The notes beneath the pieces were generated by a model that saw only the letters and a program-made list of their open reading frames with translations, made no database searches and had not been told where the DNA came from. Position numbers and translations under genes: made by a program. 64,000 nt of DNA from UBA8515 sp038323465 (GTDB lineage: Bacteria > Patescibacteriota > Minisyncoccia > Phycocordibacterales > UBA9973): contig JBBQGX010000002.1 of NCBI GenBank assembly GCA_038323465.1, forward strand, positions 1 to 64,000, in the 5' to 3' direction. Every line of letters begins with the position of its first letter. The stretch's first letter is position 1. Shown piece after piece: positions 17,801-26,888 of this stretch.

Positions 17801-20800
17801 TATAAGTTTATCTACTTCAACAGATTTAACAGGGAATACAAATACTGCTCCTATAAGTTCATTTAGGGTTGATACCACTCCACCAACTACTGATATAACT
17901 TATAGCTCAAATCCTGCGGACGTAGGAATAAATACAATAACAGCAAATTATTCTGAACCTATATCCTCAACTCCAACTATTAGTATAAATCAACCCGGCT
18001 CAATTGACATAATAAATGCTTCAATGGTTACACCTGTAAGTGTATGGACACCTGTATCTGTTCCTCTAAGTAGTTGGTATTCGATTACTTATGGTAATGG
18101 TTTGTTTGTGGCTGTTGGTGGTGGAATTAATTCAGTTATGACATCTTCTGATGGCATTAATTGGATTATTAGGGAAGGGATAATAGGAAAAAACTGGTCT
18201 TCTGTAACTTATGGTAATGGACTATTTGTGGCAGTTGGATTTTCTGGAGTCATGACCTCACCCGATGGAATCACTTGGATATCAAGATTTGGTGTGACAT
18301 TATCTTCTGTTGCTTTTGGTAATGGTTTGTTTGTAAGTATAAATACTAGTAATGGTAATATTGCGACTTCCTCTGATGGAATAACTTGGACATATAGAAT
18401 AATAGAAAGTTCTAGTCAATGGAATTCAATTGCTTACAATAATGGACTTTTTGCTGTTGTTAATAATAATGGAGGAGTTGGAGGAGTTAGGACTTCTCCT
18501 GATGGTATAAATTGGACACTAAGAGATTCACCTAGTGGTAATTGGCGGGCCATAAATTCTGGTAATGGTATTTTTGTAGCAGTTGGTCAAGGGGTAGTTA
18601 TGACTTCACTTGATGGAATAACTTGGATATCAAGAGCTGGTGTTTCTTTTGGTACTTGGCAATCTATTACCTATGGTAACGGTCTTTTTGTAGTTGTTGG
18701 TGATGGTGGCACAAATAGAGTTATAACATCAACTGATGCAATTACTTGGACAAAACGAACAGCGTCAGAAGCAAATCAATGGGTTTCTGTAACCTATGGT
18801 AATGGCCAATTTATTGCAGTTTCTTCAAGTGGCACAAATCGAGTCATGACATCACATTCTGGATATATATATAATTATAATGTTAATAAAGCAGACGGTA
18901 GTACATATGTAGATGGAAATGCAACTGTCAGTCTATCTGCGACGGTAGATCTAGCTGGGAATCCAACCGAAGCTCCAACTGGTACAACATTTGCAATTAA
19001 TACTTCCAACCCAACTGTGGCACTTTCATACAGTTCAAGTCTTGCAAAAGCTGGCACAAATATTATTACCGCTACATATGATAAAGCTGTGACTTCAGCT
19101 CCAGCCATAAGTATTGATCAGCCTGGTATTACAGACATCACAAGTGTCCCAATGACAGGAAGCGGTAAAGTTTGGACATATAGTTATAATGTGAATTCTG
19201 CCAATGGAAGTAATTACATAGATGGAGTTGCAACAGTCGGTCTCTCGACTGTAACTGATGCGGGTGGAAATACCGCACTTTCTCCAACCAATGAAATCTT
19301 TACAATTGATACAACAAGTCCAAATGCATCTATCACATACTTGCCAAATCGACCAGTCAAAAGTGGGGAAGCTCTAACTATCACCGCAGAACTTAGTGAA
19401 CCACTTGCCGATACACCTATACTTAAAATCGGAATCACTGGAGTTAACACACTAGTTGCGACTGACATGACAAAAATAGATTCGACTCACTATTCATATA
19501 TTTATACAGTTGGGATAGGGGATGGAGATGCAACCATCTCTCTATCTATGGCTACAGATGTTGTTACTAACATTGTCACATCTATACCTATCTCAGGGGC
19601 AACATTTAAAATAGACAATATATTACCTACCGGAACTATCGAAGCCGTATGTACCACTATTGGGAATGGATGTATTGAGACAGGGAGAATAGCAACTCCA
19701 CAAGAATCATATCAAGTCGGAATTATTAAAGGTACAGCATCAGATGAAGTCGGGGGTACGGAGGTCAGTACAGTTGCGATTTCTATCCAAGATACAACTA
19801 CAAATAAGTGGTATAGTGGAACTTCATTTACGGATGCCAGTGATACATATTTAAATACTACTGGTACAATCACATGGAGTTATAATTTTTCTTCAGTACC
19901 TCTAATTATCGATCATATTTATTTAATTAATATTAAAATTACAGACGGAGCAACCAATACAAAAATTATTCCTCTCTCGTTTAAATTCACCAACTCTCCA
20001 CCAGTAGTTTCAAATGTCACAGCCAGTCAAGCACTCGGAGGTGGAATCGTATCTGTAACATATGATGTGACAGATATAGAATCCTCCCAAACGACGAACT
20101 CACTGTTCTATAGTGTTGGAACTACTCTCACAGGAGTTATCACCGATTCAGCCTCATCCCTTATCGTTTCTGACGGAACTAATTTCCCAACTACTGGAAC
20201 TATTTTAATCGGGGATGAAATGATTGGGTACACTAAATCAGGTAATAATTTTACGATAACTAGAGGTGTACTTTCAACCACGGCATTTTCTCATACAACA
20301 GGAAGTCCAATATATATTAAAGCTGTCACAACTGTAGGTACTGGAATCGGATTATCTAATAAAGGAACTGGGAAGACAATATCATGGAACGCTCAAACTG
20401 AAGCTATTGATTATGAGAGTTTAACAGGAGTGATTAAAGTAGTTGCCAATGATGGCGCGGCTGGTTCGATGATCGGATCATTAGATTCAACACCATTTAT
20501 TATAGATGCAGCTGCTCCTATTCCCTCTGCTCCTCTTACTTTCGATGCTGGTACAGCAGGGATTGCAGGAAGTGCCACTATTACTATCCCAATGCCGACC
20601 GACATCTCAGCAATTGAATACAAAATAAGTGATGACGCCAATATTGAAACAAATGTAAATACGACTGGTTGGGTTACGATAACTGGAAGTACAACAATTC
20701 CATGGACTTTTGATTCCGATATTGAATTGAAGAATTTGAAATTACAATTTAGAGATGCTTATGGAAATACAACAGTCGAAGAAACAATTTCGACTCAAAC

Positions 20801-23800
20801 GCCAATCCCATCTTCTTCTTTCTTGGTACAAGATACTTCAAATATTTCAGCAACAGTTCCATATTATGATATGTATATCGGATGGCAGGCAGCATCTATT
20901 AATGGTTTCTCATCATACAAATTAGAATACGCCACATCAAATGACAATATAAATTATGGAAGCTATACATCTATTTCAGACTCTGGACTTTCAACTTATT
21001 CTACTAACTACTATATTCATCGAAACCTAACGCCTAATACTTTCTACCGTTATCGTCTAGGAGTTATTGGAACAAACGGGAATACAACAGTCAGATCGAA
21101 TTCGTATATCACAACCAAGACTGATGGAGTTCAAAACTATGATGAAGGGGGAGGTGGCTCTGTGGCTACAGCTCCAAAAGTTGAGAATGTCGTCGCTACC
21201 CAAGGGGATGACAAACAAGTCTCTATCTCATACAAACTAACCGATATTTCTTTTACAAAAAAAGTTAATCCCTCATATGAATCATATTTGTTTTACAATA
21301 TTGGTATCACACTCCCAACTAATCTATTAACAGTGAATACTTTAGCAGTTTCAGATGCTTCTAAATTAAAATTATCAGGATATATTCTCGTTAACAATGA
21401 AGTCATTAAATATACTGGAATAACTGGCAACAACCTAACGGGTCTTGTTCGGGGAACTTGGCCAGGTACCAGTGGACGTAGTACTAGAACCAACAATTCA
21501 TTTTTCTCAGGGACCCCTGTTTGGATCCTCGCCTCTGGTACAACAAATATTTTAAATACCGAAACTGCTATCTCTGTTGGACAAATAGGAACAACAATTT
21601 GGAATACATACGAAGAACCAATCCTCGCTGGATCAAGTTATCCAAATGTTGGAATTAAAATATTGGTTCATGACAATCAAGATGCACTTTCAGGACCACT
21701 TTCAAATCAAAATGATTTCTCAGAAAATGGGATTATAAGTACTCTTGATCTAACTGCGCCAACTATTTCATTTAGTGTAATAGAGGCAACAGGAGCAGAA
21801 AGTGTCACACCCGTCTTACTGACTATCAATCTAGCTAGAGCCTACCCACAAGATACTACAGTCTCATATTCATTAACTGGTACTGCTACAAGTGCAGACT
21901 ATACTTTGGCTAACGGCACGATTACCTTTACAACAGGGGAAACAACGAAAGAAATATCAATTCCAATTATCAATGATTCTTTGAAAGAATTGGATGAGAC
22001 TATCATTGTGACTCTATCAAGTCCTATCAACGGAGTACTCGGCGCGGGTACTACATATACATATACTATTACCGACGATGATCAATTAGGTAATATTCAA
22101 TTTACTAATACTTCATCAGAAAAAGGGGAAGCTAGTGTCACTCCTTTTGATATTGAAATATCACTTTCAGAAATTTCAGGAACAGATACAACTGTTTCGT
22201 ATACTATAAGTGGGACTGCAACTAATGAAGAAGATTATACTTTAGTAGATGGAGTTGTTACCATTTTAGCTGGGGAGACAACAACTACTCTTACGATTCC
22301 TGTGATTAACGATACCTTAAAAGAAGAAGCGGAAACTGTGATTTTGACTCTCTCAAATCCAACCAATGCAACTCTCGGAGTAAATACAATTTATACTTAT
22401 ACTATTTTAGATGACGATAATTTAGCATTAATCGGATTTGGGACAGCGACAAGTGAAGGCTTGGAATCTCTAACGCCCGTTAATATTCCAATTTCAATCT
22501 CCTCTATTTATCCAGAGGATATTAGTGTCTCATATACAGTCGGAGGTGGAACTGCGACAGATGGTGGGATTGATTACACTTTATCAAACGGCATAGCGAC
22601 AATTGTAAAAGGACAAACGATGACAACAATTCCGATCATTATTAACAATGATAAATTATCAGAAGAAAGTGAGACAATTATTATTACTTTAACTGACCTT
22701 ATAAATGCTACTTTCGGAGATAATACAACATTTACTTATACAATTTTAGATGATGAAATTGCCGTCAGTGAATTAGCTGGGACTAATGTTAAATCAACTT
22801 CAGCTCTGATCACTTGGAATACAGGAGACTTCGCGGGCTCAGTTGTTGAGTATGGAATAATTGCTCCTGAGATAGAAGGAGCATATAATTTGAAAAAAGA
22901 AAAAACAGAAAAAGTTCTCGGCCACCGTGTTTATCTCAGTGGATTAACACCATTAACAAAATATTACTTCAAATCTTCCTCAACTAATTTAGCTGGAGAA
23001 ACAACTACATCTATATCTGATTTTACAACAACTTCTGGCCCGGTTATCTCATCTGTTGCTCAAGGAATAATTACTGATACTGGAGTTACTGTTACTTGGG
23101 TAACAGACACGCCTTCTAATTCATATATTTCATTTGGAATAGATGAAAATTTAATTGTTCCTAACAGAGCTGGTAATACAGAACTTGTAGTAGATCATAC
23201 TGTAATTCTCTCTAATTTAGATTCAGAAAAAACATACTACTATCTAATTCAATCAACAGATGAAGCCGGAGGAATCAGTGAAGATGCTAACGGAGGAACA
23301 TTTTACAACTTTACAACAATCTCAGATGCAACCGCTCCAATAGTTACAGATATCGCTACTCCAATCATCACTTCTGATTCTGTCGCTATTGTTTGGAAAA
23401 CAAACGAACAATCAAATAGTCAGGTTCTCTACAGTACAACGACAGGAGGGTACAATGAGAGTTCAACTCTAGGAGCAAATCAAGTACTCAATCACTTAGT
23501 CACAGTTGTTGGACTAACTCCAGAAACTACTTATTACTATGTCATTAAATCAGCTGACCAAAAGAGCAACTTAACTACAACAGAAGAGCAAACATTTAAA
23601 ACAACTAAAGTCAAAGAAACAGTGATCTATTCAGGTGGGGGATCAGTGGGAGTTCTCCAATCAATATATGATTCTCTTTTAAAAGAGAATGAAGAAAATA
23701 AAATAAAATTAAAACTTCAAGATACAAATGCCCCAATTATTTCGAATGTAACAATATCAAATATTACTCCATTTAGTGTGACAGTTATGTTTGAGACGAA

Positions 23801-25052
23801 CAAGGAGACGATAGCTTTTGTAAAATATGGAAAAGAAATATCATATGGAGATATTGCGGGAGATGATAATTTAAAAATTTCGCACTCAATAATACTTCGA
23901 GGTTTGACTATGGGTACGGAATACCATATCAAGGTTTCAGTTATGGATAAATTTGGAAACATTGGAACAGGAGAAGATCAAACCTTCAAAACCAAATACT
24001 TAACCGAAAAACTTGATGAACTTAAAAAGATAGATAACATCGAACAATTCCAGAAAGAAATTGAAGCGACGATTGAATCAATCTTACCATCCCTTGTTCC
24101 TCCGTTTGTTGGTAAGCCAGAGGTTACAGAGATCACAGAAAACAGTGCAAAAGTGAGCTTTAAAACAAACATTAAAGCCTTTCCAGTTGTAAACTATACT
24201 ACTGAGATAGAGTACGATATCACTAAAGAAAATCCATATAGTGGGGAAATCTCAGATACTACTACTAAAAATGTAAACCATACTTTACAAATCCTTGGTT
24301 TAAAACCTAATACAAAATATCACATCATGGCTAAAGCCTTCTCCCTCCCTCAGGTGATAGGTAAGTCAGATGATATAACTTTCATCACAGCAGCTTCCAA
24401 GATTCGTGGTTCTATTGTGGAAAAGAAAAATGATTCATTTACCGTTGTTTGGAATACTGATACCCCAACTTCTTCAATCGTAGAATACAAAAATATTAAA
24501 ACTGGAAAAACCTCTCGTTTGACAGATGATGCCAAGAATTATTCTCACTCAGTAAAAGTAGAGAATCTTACTCCTGGAACATCTTATGCTGTCCGAATTT
24601 CAGGTCTTAATATCGCTGGGAACATAGTAGAAGCAGGGGAATCAATCATGGTTAATACTGGCACTGATACTATTGCACCATCTATTGTGAGCTTCAAAGT
24701 AGATAGTGCTCTTGTCCTTGGACGAACAGATCGTACTCAAACGATTGTCTCTTGGAAGACTGATGAACCATCCACATCTATAGTATATTTTGAAGAAGGC
24801 TCTGGTTCACCAGATAAAGCTCTTGTGAATAAGCAAGAAGACAATGAATTGACTATGAATCACGTCATGATGCTTACAACTCTTAAACCAGGAACGGTTT
24901 ATCGTCTACAGGTTGTCTCTGTTGATGATGCTAATAATCAAACAAAATTACCAGTTAGAACAATTATTACCCCAAAGAGAACTGAGTCGATTGTGGATGT
25001 GATCTTCAAGAACTTTGATGAGACATTTAATTTCATTAAAAATGTGAGGTAA
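14895..25052 (+). CDS. Giant modular surface protein with nested beta-propellers (3385 aa)
   Basis: The TTG at 14895 is the only usual start upstream of the membrane segment; an ATG at residue ~76 is an alternative. A ~95-residue charged N-terminus precedes one TM/signal segment (residues ~98-118, LKTSAFFLFILVSFYFGLN). Then come Ig-like domains starting with (D)TTxPT motifs. Three of them are interrupted by seven ~40-residue repeats (YGNGLFVAV ... MTSPDGITW), at residues ~177-455, ~666-945 and ~1047-1318, each block being a likely seven-bladed propeller. More Ig-like modules follow. Residues ~1744-1812 and ~2142-2212 are a smaller inserted module, ~2295-2620 hold three Calx-beta domains (YTITDDDQ, YTILDDDN, YTILDDEI), and ~2625-3370 a string of fibronectin type III domains. 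There is no C-terminal sorting signal or TM, so it is probably anchored by its N-terminus. The likely role is adhesion or cell contact (inference). Confidence 0.85.
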   Translation: MRKTLFCKNKLESLKEKIPPKVEGGIFSFPSKDWIDNFLRFEKLSETDRDGKNEIIQTKILTTDQNKKMIKENKNKNIEGKIFLKNQISQIYKNSGILKTSAFFLFILVSFYFGLNKVEAVDTTSPDVNITYSENPVGATNEIITATYSEPITSAPTISINQPGTADVTNAPMIAPGSVWTPRLAAEANYWSSVTYGNGLFVAVASNGTNRVMTSPDGITWTARMAAEANSWNSITYGNGLFVAVASNGTNRVMTSPDGITWTARTAAEVNGWYSVTYGNGLFVSVSYNGTNRVMTSADGITWTARMAAEANQWMSVAYGNGLFVAVGSGGTNRVMTSPDGITWTARQTPEVNGWYFVTYGNGLFVSVSYGAASKIMTSPDGITWTVMSITSYYLTNITYAQGVFIALGQFGTLITSTDGITWNTRVCEYGSWNSVVYGNGSFVAVSSDVINRVMTSPVSYSYNYNVIIANGTNYLDGITTVSLSTTADAAGNISNPPTNNTFTIDTTGPTVALSYSANSVKAGNQVITATYSSPILGTPLISINQPGSIDISNASMSGSGVVWTYNYIVNTTNGNTYIDGISNVSLSIVTDATFHSSSLPTNNSFIIDTIAPIPTITQTSNPAKVGTNTITAKYLEALTNTPTINIDQPGTTDISNVTMNKTNMTGGWSIGSGGLQSSTWKSLIYGNGIYVAVSSDGTNRVATSTDPTLNIWSLQNVAESNNWQSVTYGNDQFVAVASSGTNRVMTSPDGITWATRTAVEANQWRSITYGNGIFVVVADSGTNRVMTSPDGITWTARSASSISSWYSVAYGNGQFVAVAYNGTDRVMTSPDGITWTSRTASATNSWQSVTYGNGQFVAVASSGSNLAMTSPDGIIWTGRSLGSSGWQAVTYGDGFFVAVGSNYKAISQDGISWQSSVSGYLFNSIIYNNGFFFAVGYGVHTFSPTSIYSYTYTVNQADGSTYVDGNANISLSTSTDLTGNTNTAPISSFRVDTTPPTTDITYSSNPADVGINTITANYSEPISSTPTISINQPGSIDIINASMVTPVSVWTPVSVPLSSWYSITYGNGLFVAVGGGINSVMTSSDGINWIIREGIIGKNWSSVTYGNGLFVAVGFSGVMTSPDGITWISRFGVTLSSVAFGNGLFVSINTSNGNIATSSDGITWTYRIIESSSQWNSIAYNNGLFAVVNNNGGVGGVRTSPDGINWTLRDSPSGNWRAINSGNGIFVAVGQGVVMTSLDGITWISRAGVSFGTWQSITYGNGLFVVVGDGGTNRVITSTDAITWTKRTASEANQWVSVTYGNGQFIAVSSSGTNRVMTSHSGYIYNYNVNKADGSTYVDGNATVSLSATVDLAGNPTEAPTGTTFAINTSNPTVALSYSSSLAKAGTNIITATYDKAVTSAPAISIDQPGITDITSVPMTGSGKVWTYSYNVNSANGSNYIDGVATVGLSTVTDAGGNTALSPTNEIFTIDTTSPNASITYLPNRPVKSGEALTITAELSEPLADTPILKIGITGVNTLVATDMTKIDSTHYSYIYTVGIGDGDATISLSMATDVVTNIVTSIPISGATFKIDNILPTGTIEAVCTTIGNGCIETGRIATPQESYQVGIIKGTASDEVGGTEVSTVAISIQDTTTNKWYSGTSFTDASDTYLNTTGTITWSYNFSSVPLIIDHIYLINIKITDGATNTKIIPLSFKFTNSPPVVSNVTASQALGGGIVSVTYDVTDIESSQTTNSLFYSVGTTLTGVITDSASSLIVSDGTNFPTTGTILIGDEMIGYTKSGNNFTITRGVLSTTAFSHTTGSPIYIKAVTTVGTGIGLSNKGTGKTISWNAQTEAIDYESLTGVIKVVANDGAAGSMIGSLDSTPFIIDAAAPIPSAPLTFDAGTAGIAGSATITIPMPTDISAIEYKISDDANIETNVNTTGWVTITGSTTIPWTFDSDIELKNLKLQFRDAYGNTTVEETISTQTPIPSSSFLVQDTSNISATVPYYDMYIGWQAASINGFSSYKLEYATSNDNINYGSYTSISDSGLSTYSTNYYIHRNLTPNTFYRYRLGVIGTNGNTTVRSNSYITTKTDGVQNYDEGGGGSVATAPKVENVVATQGDDKQVSISYKLTDISFTKKVNPSYESYLFYNIGITLPTNLLTVNTLAVSDASKLKLSGYILVNNEVIKYTGITGNNLTGLVRGTWPGTSGRSTRTNNSFFSGTPVWILASGTTNILNTETAISVGQIGTTIWNTYEEPILAGSSYPNVGIKILVHDNQDALSGPLSNQNDFSENGIISTLDLTAPTISFSVIEATGAESVTPVLLTINLARAYPQDTTVSYSLTGTATSADYTLANGTITFTTGETTKEISIPIINDSLKELDETIIVTLSSPINGVLGAGTTYTYTITDDDQLGNIQFTNTSSEKGEASVTPFDIEISLSEISGTDTTVSYTISGTATNEEDYTLVDGVVTILAGETTTTLTIPVINDTLKEEAETVILTLSNPTNATLGVNTIYTYTILDDDNLALIGFGTATSEGLESLTPVNIPISISSIYPEDISVSYTVGGGTATDGGIDYTLSNGIATIVKGQTMTTIPIIINNDKLSEESETIIITLTDLINATFGDNTTFTYTILDDEIAVSELAGTNVKSTSALITWNTGDFAGSVVEYGIIAPEIEGAYNLKKEKTEKVLGHRVYLSGLTPLTKYYFKSSSTNLAGETTTSISDFTTTSGPVISSVAQGIITDTGVTVTWVTDTPSNSYISFGIDENLIVPNRAGNTELVVDHTVILSNLDSEKTYYYLIQSTDEAGGISEDANGGTFYNFTTISDATAPIVTDIATPIITSDSVAIVWKTNEQSNSQVLYSTTTGGYNESSTLGANQVLNHLVTVVGLTPETTYYYVIKSADQKSNLTTTEEQTFKTTKVKETVIYSGGGSVGVLQSIYDSLLKENEENKIKLKLQDTNAPIISNVTISNITPFSVTVMFETNKETIAFVKYGKEISYGDIAGDDNLKISHSIILRGLTMGTEYHIKVSVMDKFGNIGTGEDQTFKTKYLTEKLDELKKIDNIEQFQKEIEATIESILPSLVPPFVGKPEVTEITENSAKVSFKTNIKAFPVVNYTTEIEYDITKENPYSGEISDTTTKNVNHTLQILGLKPNTKYHIMAKAFSLPQVIGKSDDITFITAASKIRGSIVEKKNDSFTVVWNTDTPTSSIVEYKNIKTGKTSRLTDDAKNYSHSVKVENLTPGTSYAVRISGLNIAGNIVEAGESIMVNTGTDTIAPSIVSFKVDSALVLGRTDRTQTIVSWKTDEPSTSIVYFEEGSGSPDKALVNKQEDNELTMNHVMMLTTLKPGTVYRLQVVSVDDANNQTKLPVRTIITPKRTESIVDVIFKNFDETFNFIKNVR

Positions 25053-25111
25053 CAGTTAATAGATATGTCAATGCTTTTATTGTGTTATATGTGCTATAAA
25101 TAAAATATCAT

Positions 25112-25555
25112 ATGGAAACAAAAAAAAATAAAATAAAAATTCTGTTGGTTGATGATGATGAAATGATGCGTATCTATTTTCGGGATATATTTTGGATACA
25201 TGGACGTTCTGATACTTATGACATAACAATGGCAAGTTCTATTGCTGAAGCCGAAGTGATAATCTCAGATAAAAACACAAAACCAGACACGATCTTTCTC
25301 GATGTTATGATGCCAATAAAAGGTGAAAAGAATAATCCTGAGGATCAAATAAATAGATGCCTTTCTTTTATCGGAAAAGTTAAAGGTGATAAAAATTTAT
25401 CTTCGACTAAAATTATTATTTATTCGAGTCAAAAAGAAAAGTCGATTCAAGAAGAAGTTAAAAAATTGGGAGTAGACGGGTATTTAATAAAAGGGGAACT
25501 TATGCCTAAAGAGATAATCACGTTCACGGATAAAATACATGAGTCAAATAATTAA
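25112..25555 (+). CDS. Response regulator receiver-domain protein
   Basis: The 147-residue protein is a single CheY-like receiver domain with no output domain. It has the acidic pocket LLVDDDEMM, phospho-acceptor Asp in DTIFLDVMMP, the Thr/Ser switch in IIIYSSQKEK and the conserved Lys in GYLIKGE. No histidine kinase is nearby. Its stop overlaps the ABC ATPase start by 17 bases, which suggests it controls or senses something for that transporter by protein contact rather than DNA binding (inference). Confidence 0.85.
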   Translation: METKKNKIKILLVDDDEMMRIYFRDIFWIHGRSDTYDITMASSIAEAEVIISDKNTKPDTIFLDVMMPIKGEKNNPEDQINRCLSFIGKVKGDKNLSSTKIIIYSSQKEKSIQEEVKKLGVDGYLIKGELMPKEIITFTDKIHESNN

Positions 25556-26882
25556 AATTAAAAACCTTAATTTATGGTATGAAAAAGGAAAACCAATAGA
25601 AGTCCATGCACTAAAGAATATTAATCTTGAAATAGACAAGGGTGACTATGTAGCATTTTTCGGACCATCCGGTTGTGGTAAAACCACGATGCTTTATTCT
25701 ATTTCCGGTATCGATCGTTTTCAAGAAGGAGAAGTTTTGATAAACGATCGAGATATTTCAGGTTTGACCAATCAAGAACTTGCTATTTTCAGACAGACAG
25801 GGATTGGAATCGTTTTCCAACAATTCAATTTGGTGCCATCACTCAATGTTTTAAAAAATGTGGCTCTGCCGATGCTTTTTGTCGGGATCACATCTGAGAA
25901 AGCTGAGATAGAAGCCTATAAACTTTTAGAAAGGCTAGGAATTACAGAGTATGCGAATAGGTACCCATATGAGCTCTCAGGTGGGCAACAACAGAGAGTC
26001 GGTATTGCTCGAGCTTTAGCAAATGATCCGCCAATAATTATTGCCGATGAACCACTAGGAAATTTGGACTCAGTAAATGCAAAAAGAGTCCTTGAATTTT
26101 TAAAAGAACTCAATGAAAAAGATGGCCGAACTATAATCATGGTTACTCATGAAGCTTGGAGTTTGCGTGACGTTAAAACTATTTTTCACATGAAAGATGG
26201 CGAGATTAACGATGTTGAAGAAATCAAAAGTGATACCGTCGCTTTGTCATTGTCTAAACATGTTTCAGAGCAACTTTCTTCTGTTGGAGGAGAAGTCGAG
26301 AAAAAAGAAGAAAAAATTTCTGCTCGAGTTCTAGCCAACTTTTTACTTCGTGGGTATTCGATGGATGAGATTAGAGTTTTTGAATCTTTTGTAAATGATC
26401 GATTTGAAAATAAAATAGATAAAAAAGAGTTTTGTAAATTAATCAATAAACCATTTAAAGAGGGTGGTGTAGGTCTTTGGAAAAAGAAAGCCGACAGGGT
26501 TACTGAATATTTAGAAGGTATTATTGATAGAAGAAAAGATATTGAACATATATATAATATTATAGAGAAAAACCCAGAATTATCTATTAATGATGAGATT
26601 GGAAATATTCGTCAGTGGATACTAGAGGGATATACGGGGAACTTGTCAGCACTCCAGAGTATGGCGCTTGACCAAGTTATTTCTGATCGGATTAAGGGTT
26701 ATATACCTCCCGATAAAGTTGTCGAAATACTTGATCTCTCAAACAATAAATTTGGGGTTGGTTTATCATTCCGGGCAGCTCAATTGATAGCTGAAAAATT
26801 GGAATTAATTTTAAATGAAGACAGTAAAGATATCGACAATTCCACAGATATTAATGAGAGTATTTTAGAAGAAAAACAATAA
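25539..26882 (+). CDS. LolD/MacB-type ABC ATPase with a 220-residue C-terminal extension
   Basis: Residues ~1-225 are a complete ATPase of the LolD/MacB/FtsE class: Walker A GPSGCGKTTM, Q-loop VFQQFNLVPS, signature LSGGQQQRVGIARAL, Walker B PPIIIADEPLGNLDS and H-loop VTHEAW. It powers the FtsX-like permease encoded 6 bases downstream. Residues ~230-447 are an extra all-helical region (ARVLANFLLRGYSMDEIRVF, GVGLWKKKADRVTEYLEG, IKGYIPPDKVVEILDL) that typical LolD proteins of ~230 residues lack. I do not recognise this region; it could couple the ATPase to the overlapping response regulator. Confidence 0.88.
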   Translation: MSQIIKIKNLNLWYEKGKPIEVHALKNINLEIDKGDYVAFFGPSGCGKTTMLYSISGIDRFQEGEVLINDRDISGLTNQELAIFRQTGIGIVFQQFNLVPSLNVLKNVALPMLFVGITSEKAEIEAYKLLERLGITEYANRYPYELSGGQQQRVGIARALANDPPIIIADEPLGNLDSVNAKRVLEFLKELNEKDGRTIIMVTHEAWSLRDVKTIFHMKDGEINDVEEIKSDTVALSLSKHVSEQLSSVGGEVEKKEEKISARVLANFLLRGYSMDEIRVFESFVNDRFENKIDKKEFCKLINKPFKEGGVGLWKKKADRVTEYLEGIIDRRKDIEHIYNIIEKNPELSINDEIGNIRQWILEGYTGNLSALQSMALDQVISDRIKGYIPPDKVVEILDLSNNKFGVGLSFRAAQLIAEKLELILNEDSKDIDNSTDINESILEEKQ

Positions 26883-26888
26883 TATATT

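Noticed and set aside
15427..18870. Propeller repeats as a sialidase
   Set aside because: The repeats lack Asp-box (SxDxGxxW) and sialidase catalytic residues; SPDGITW is only superficially similar.
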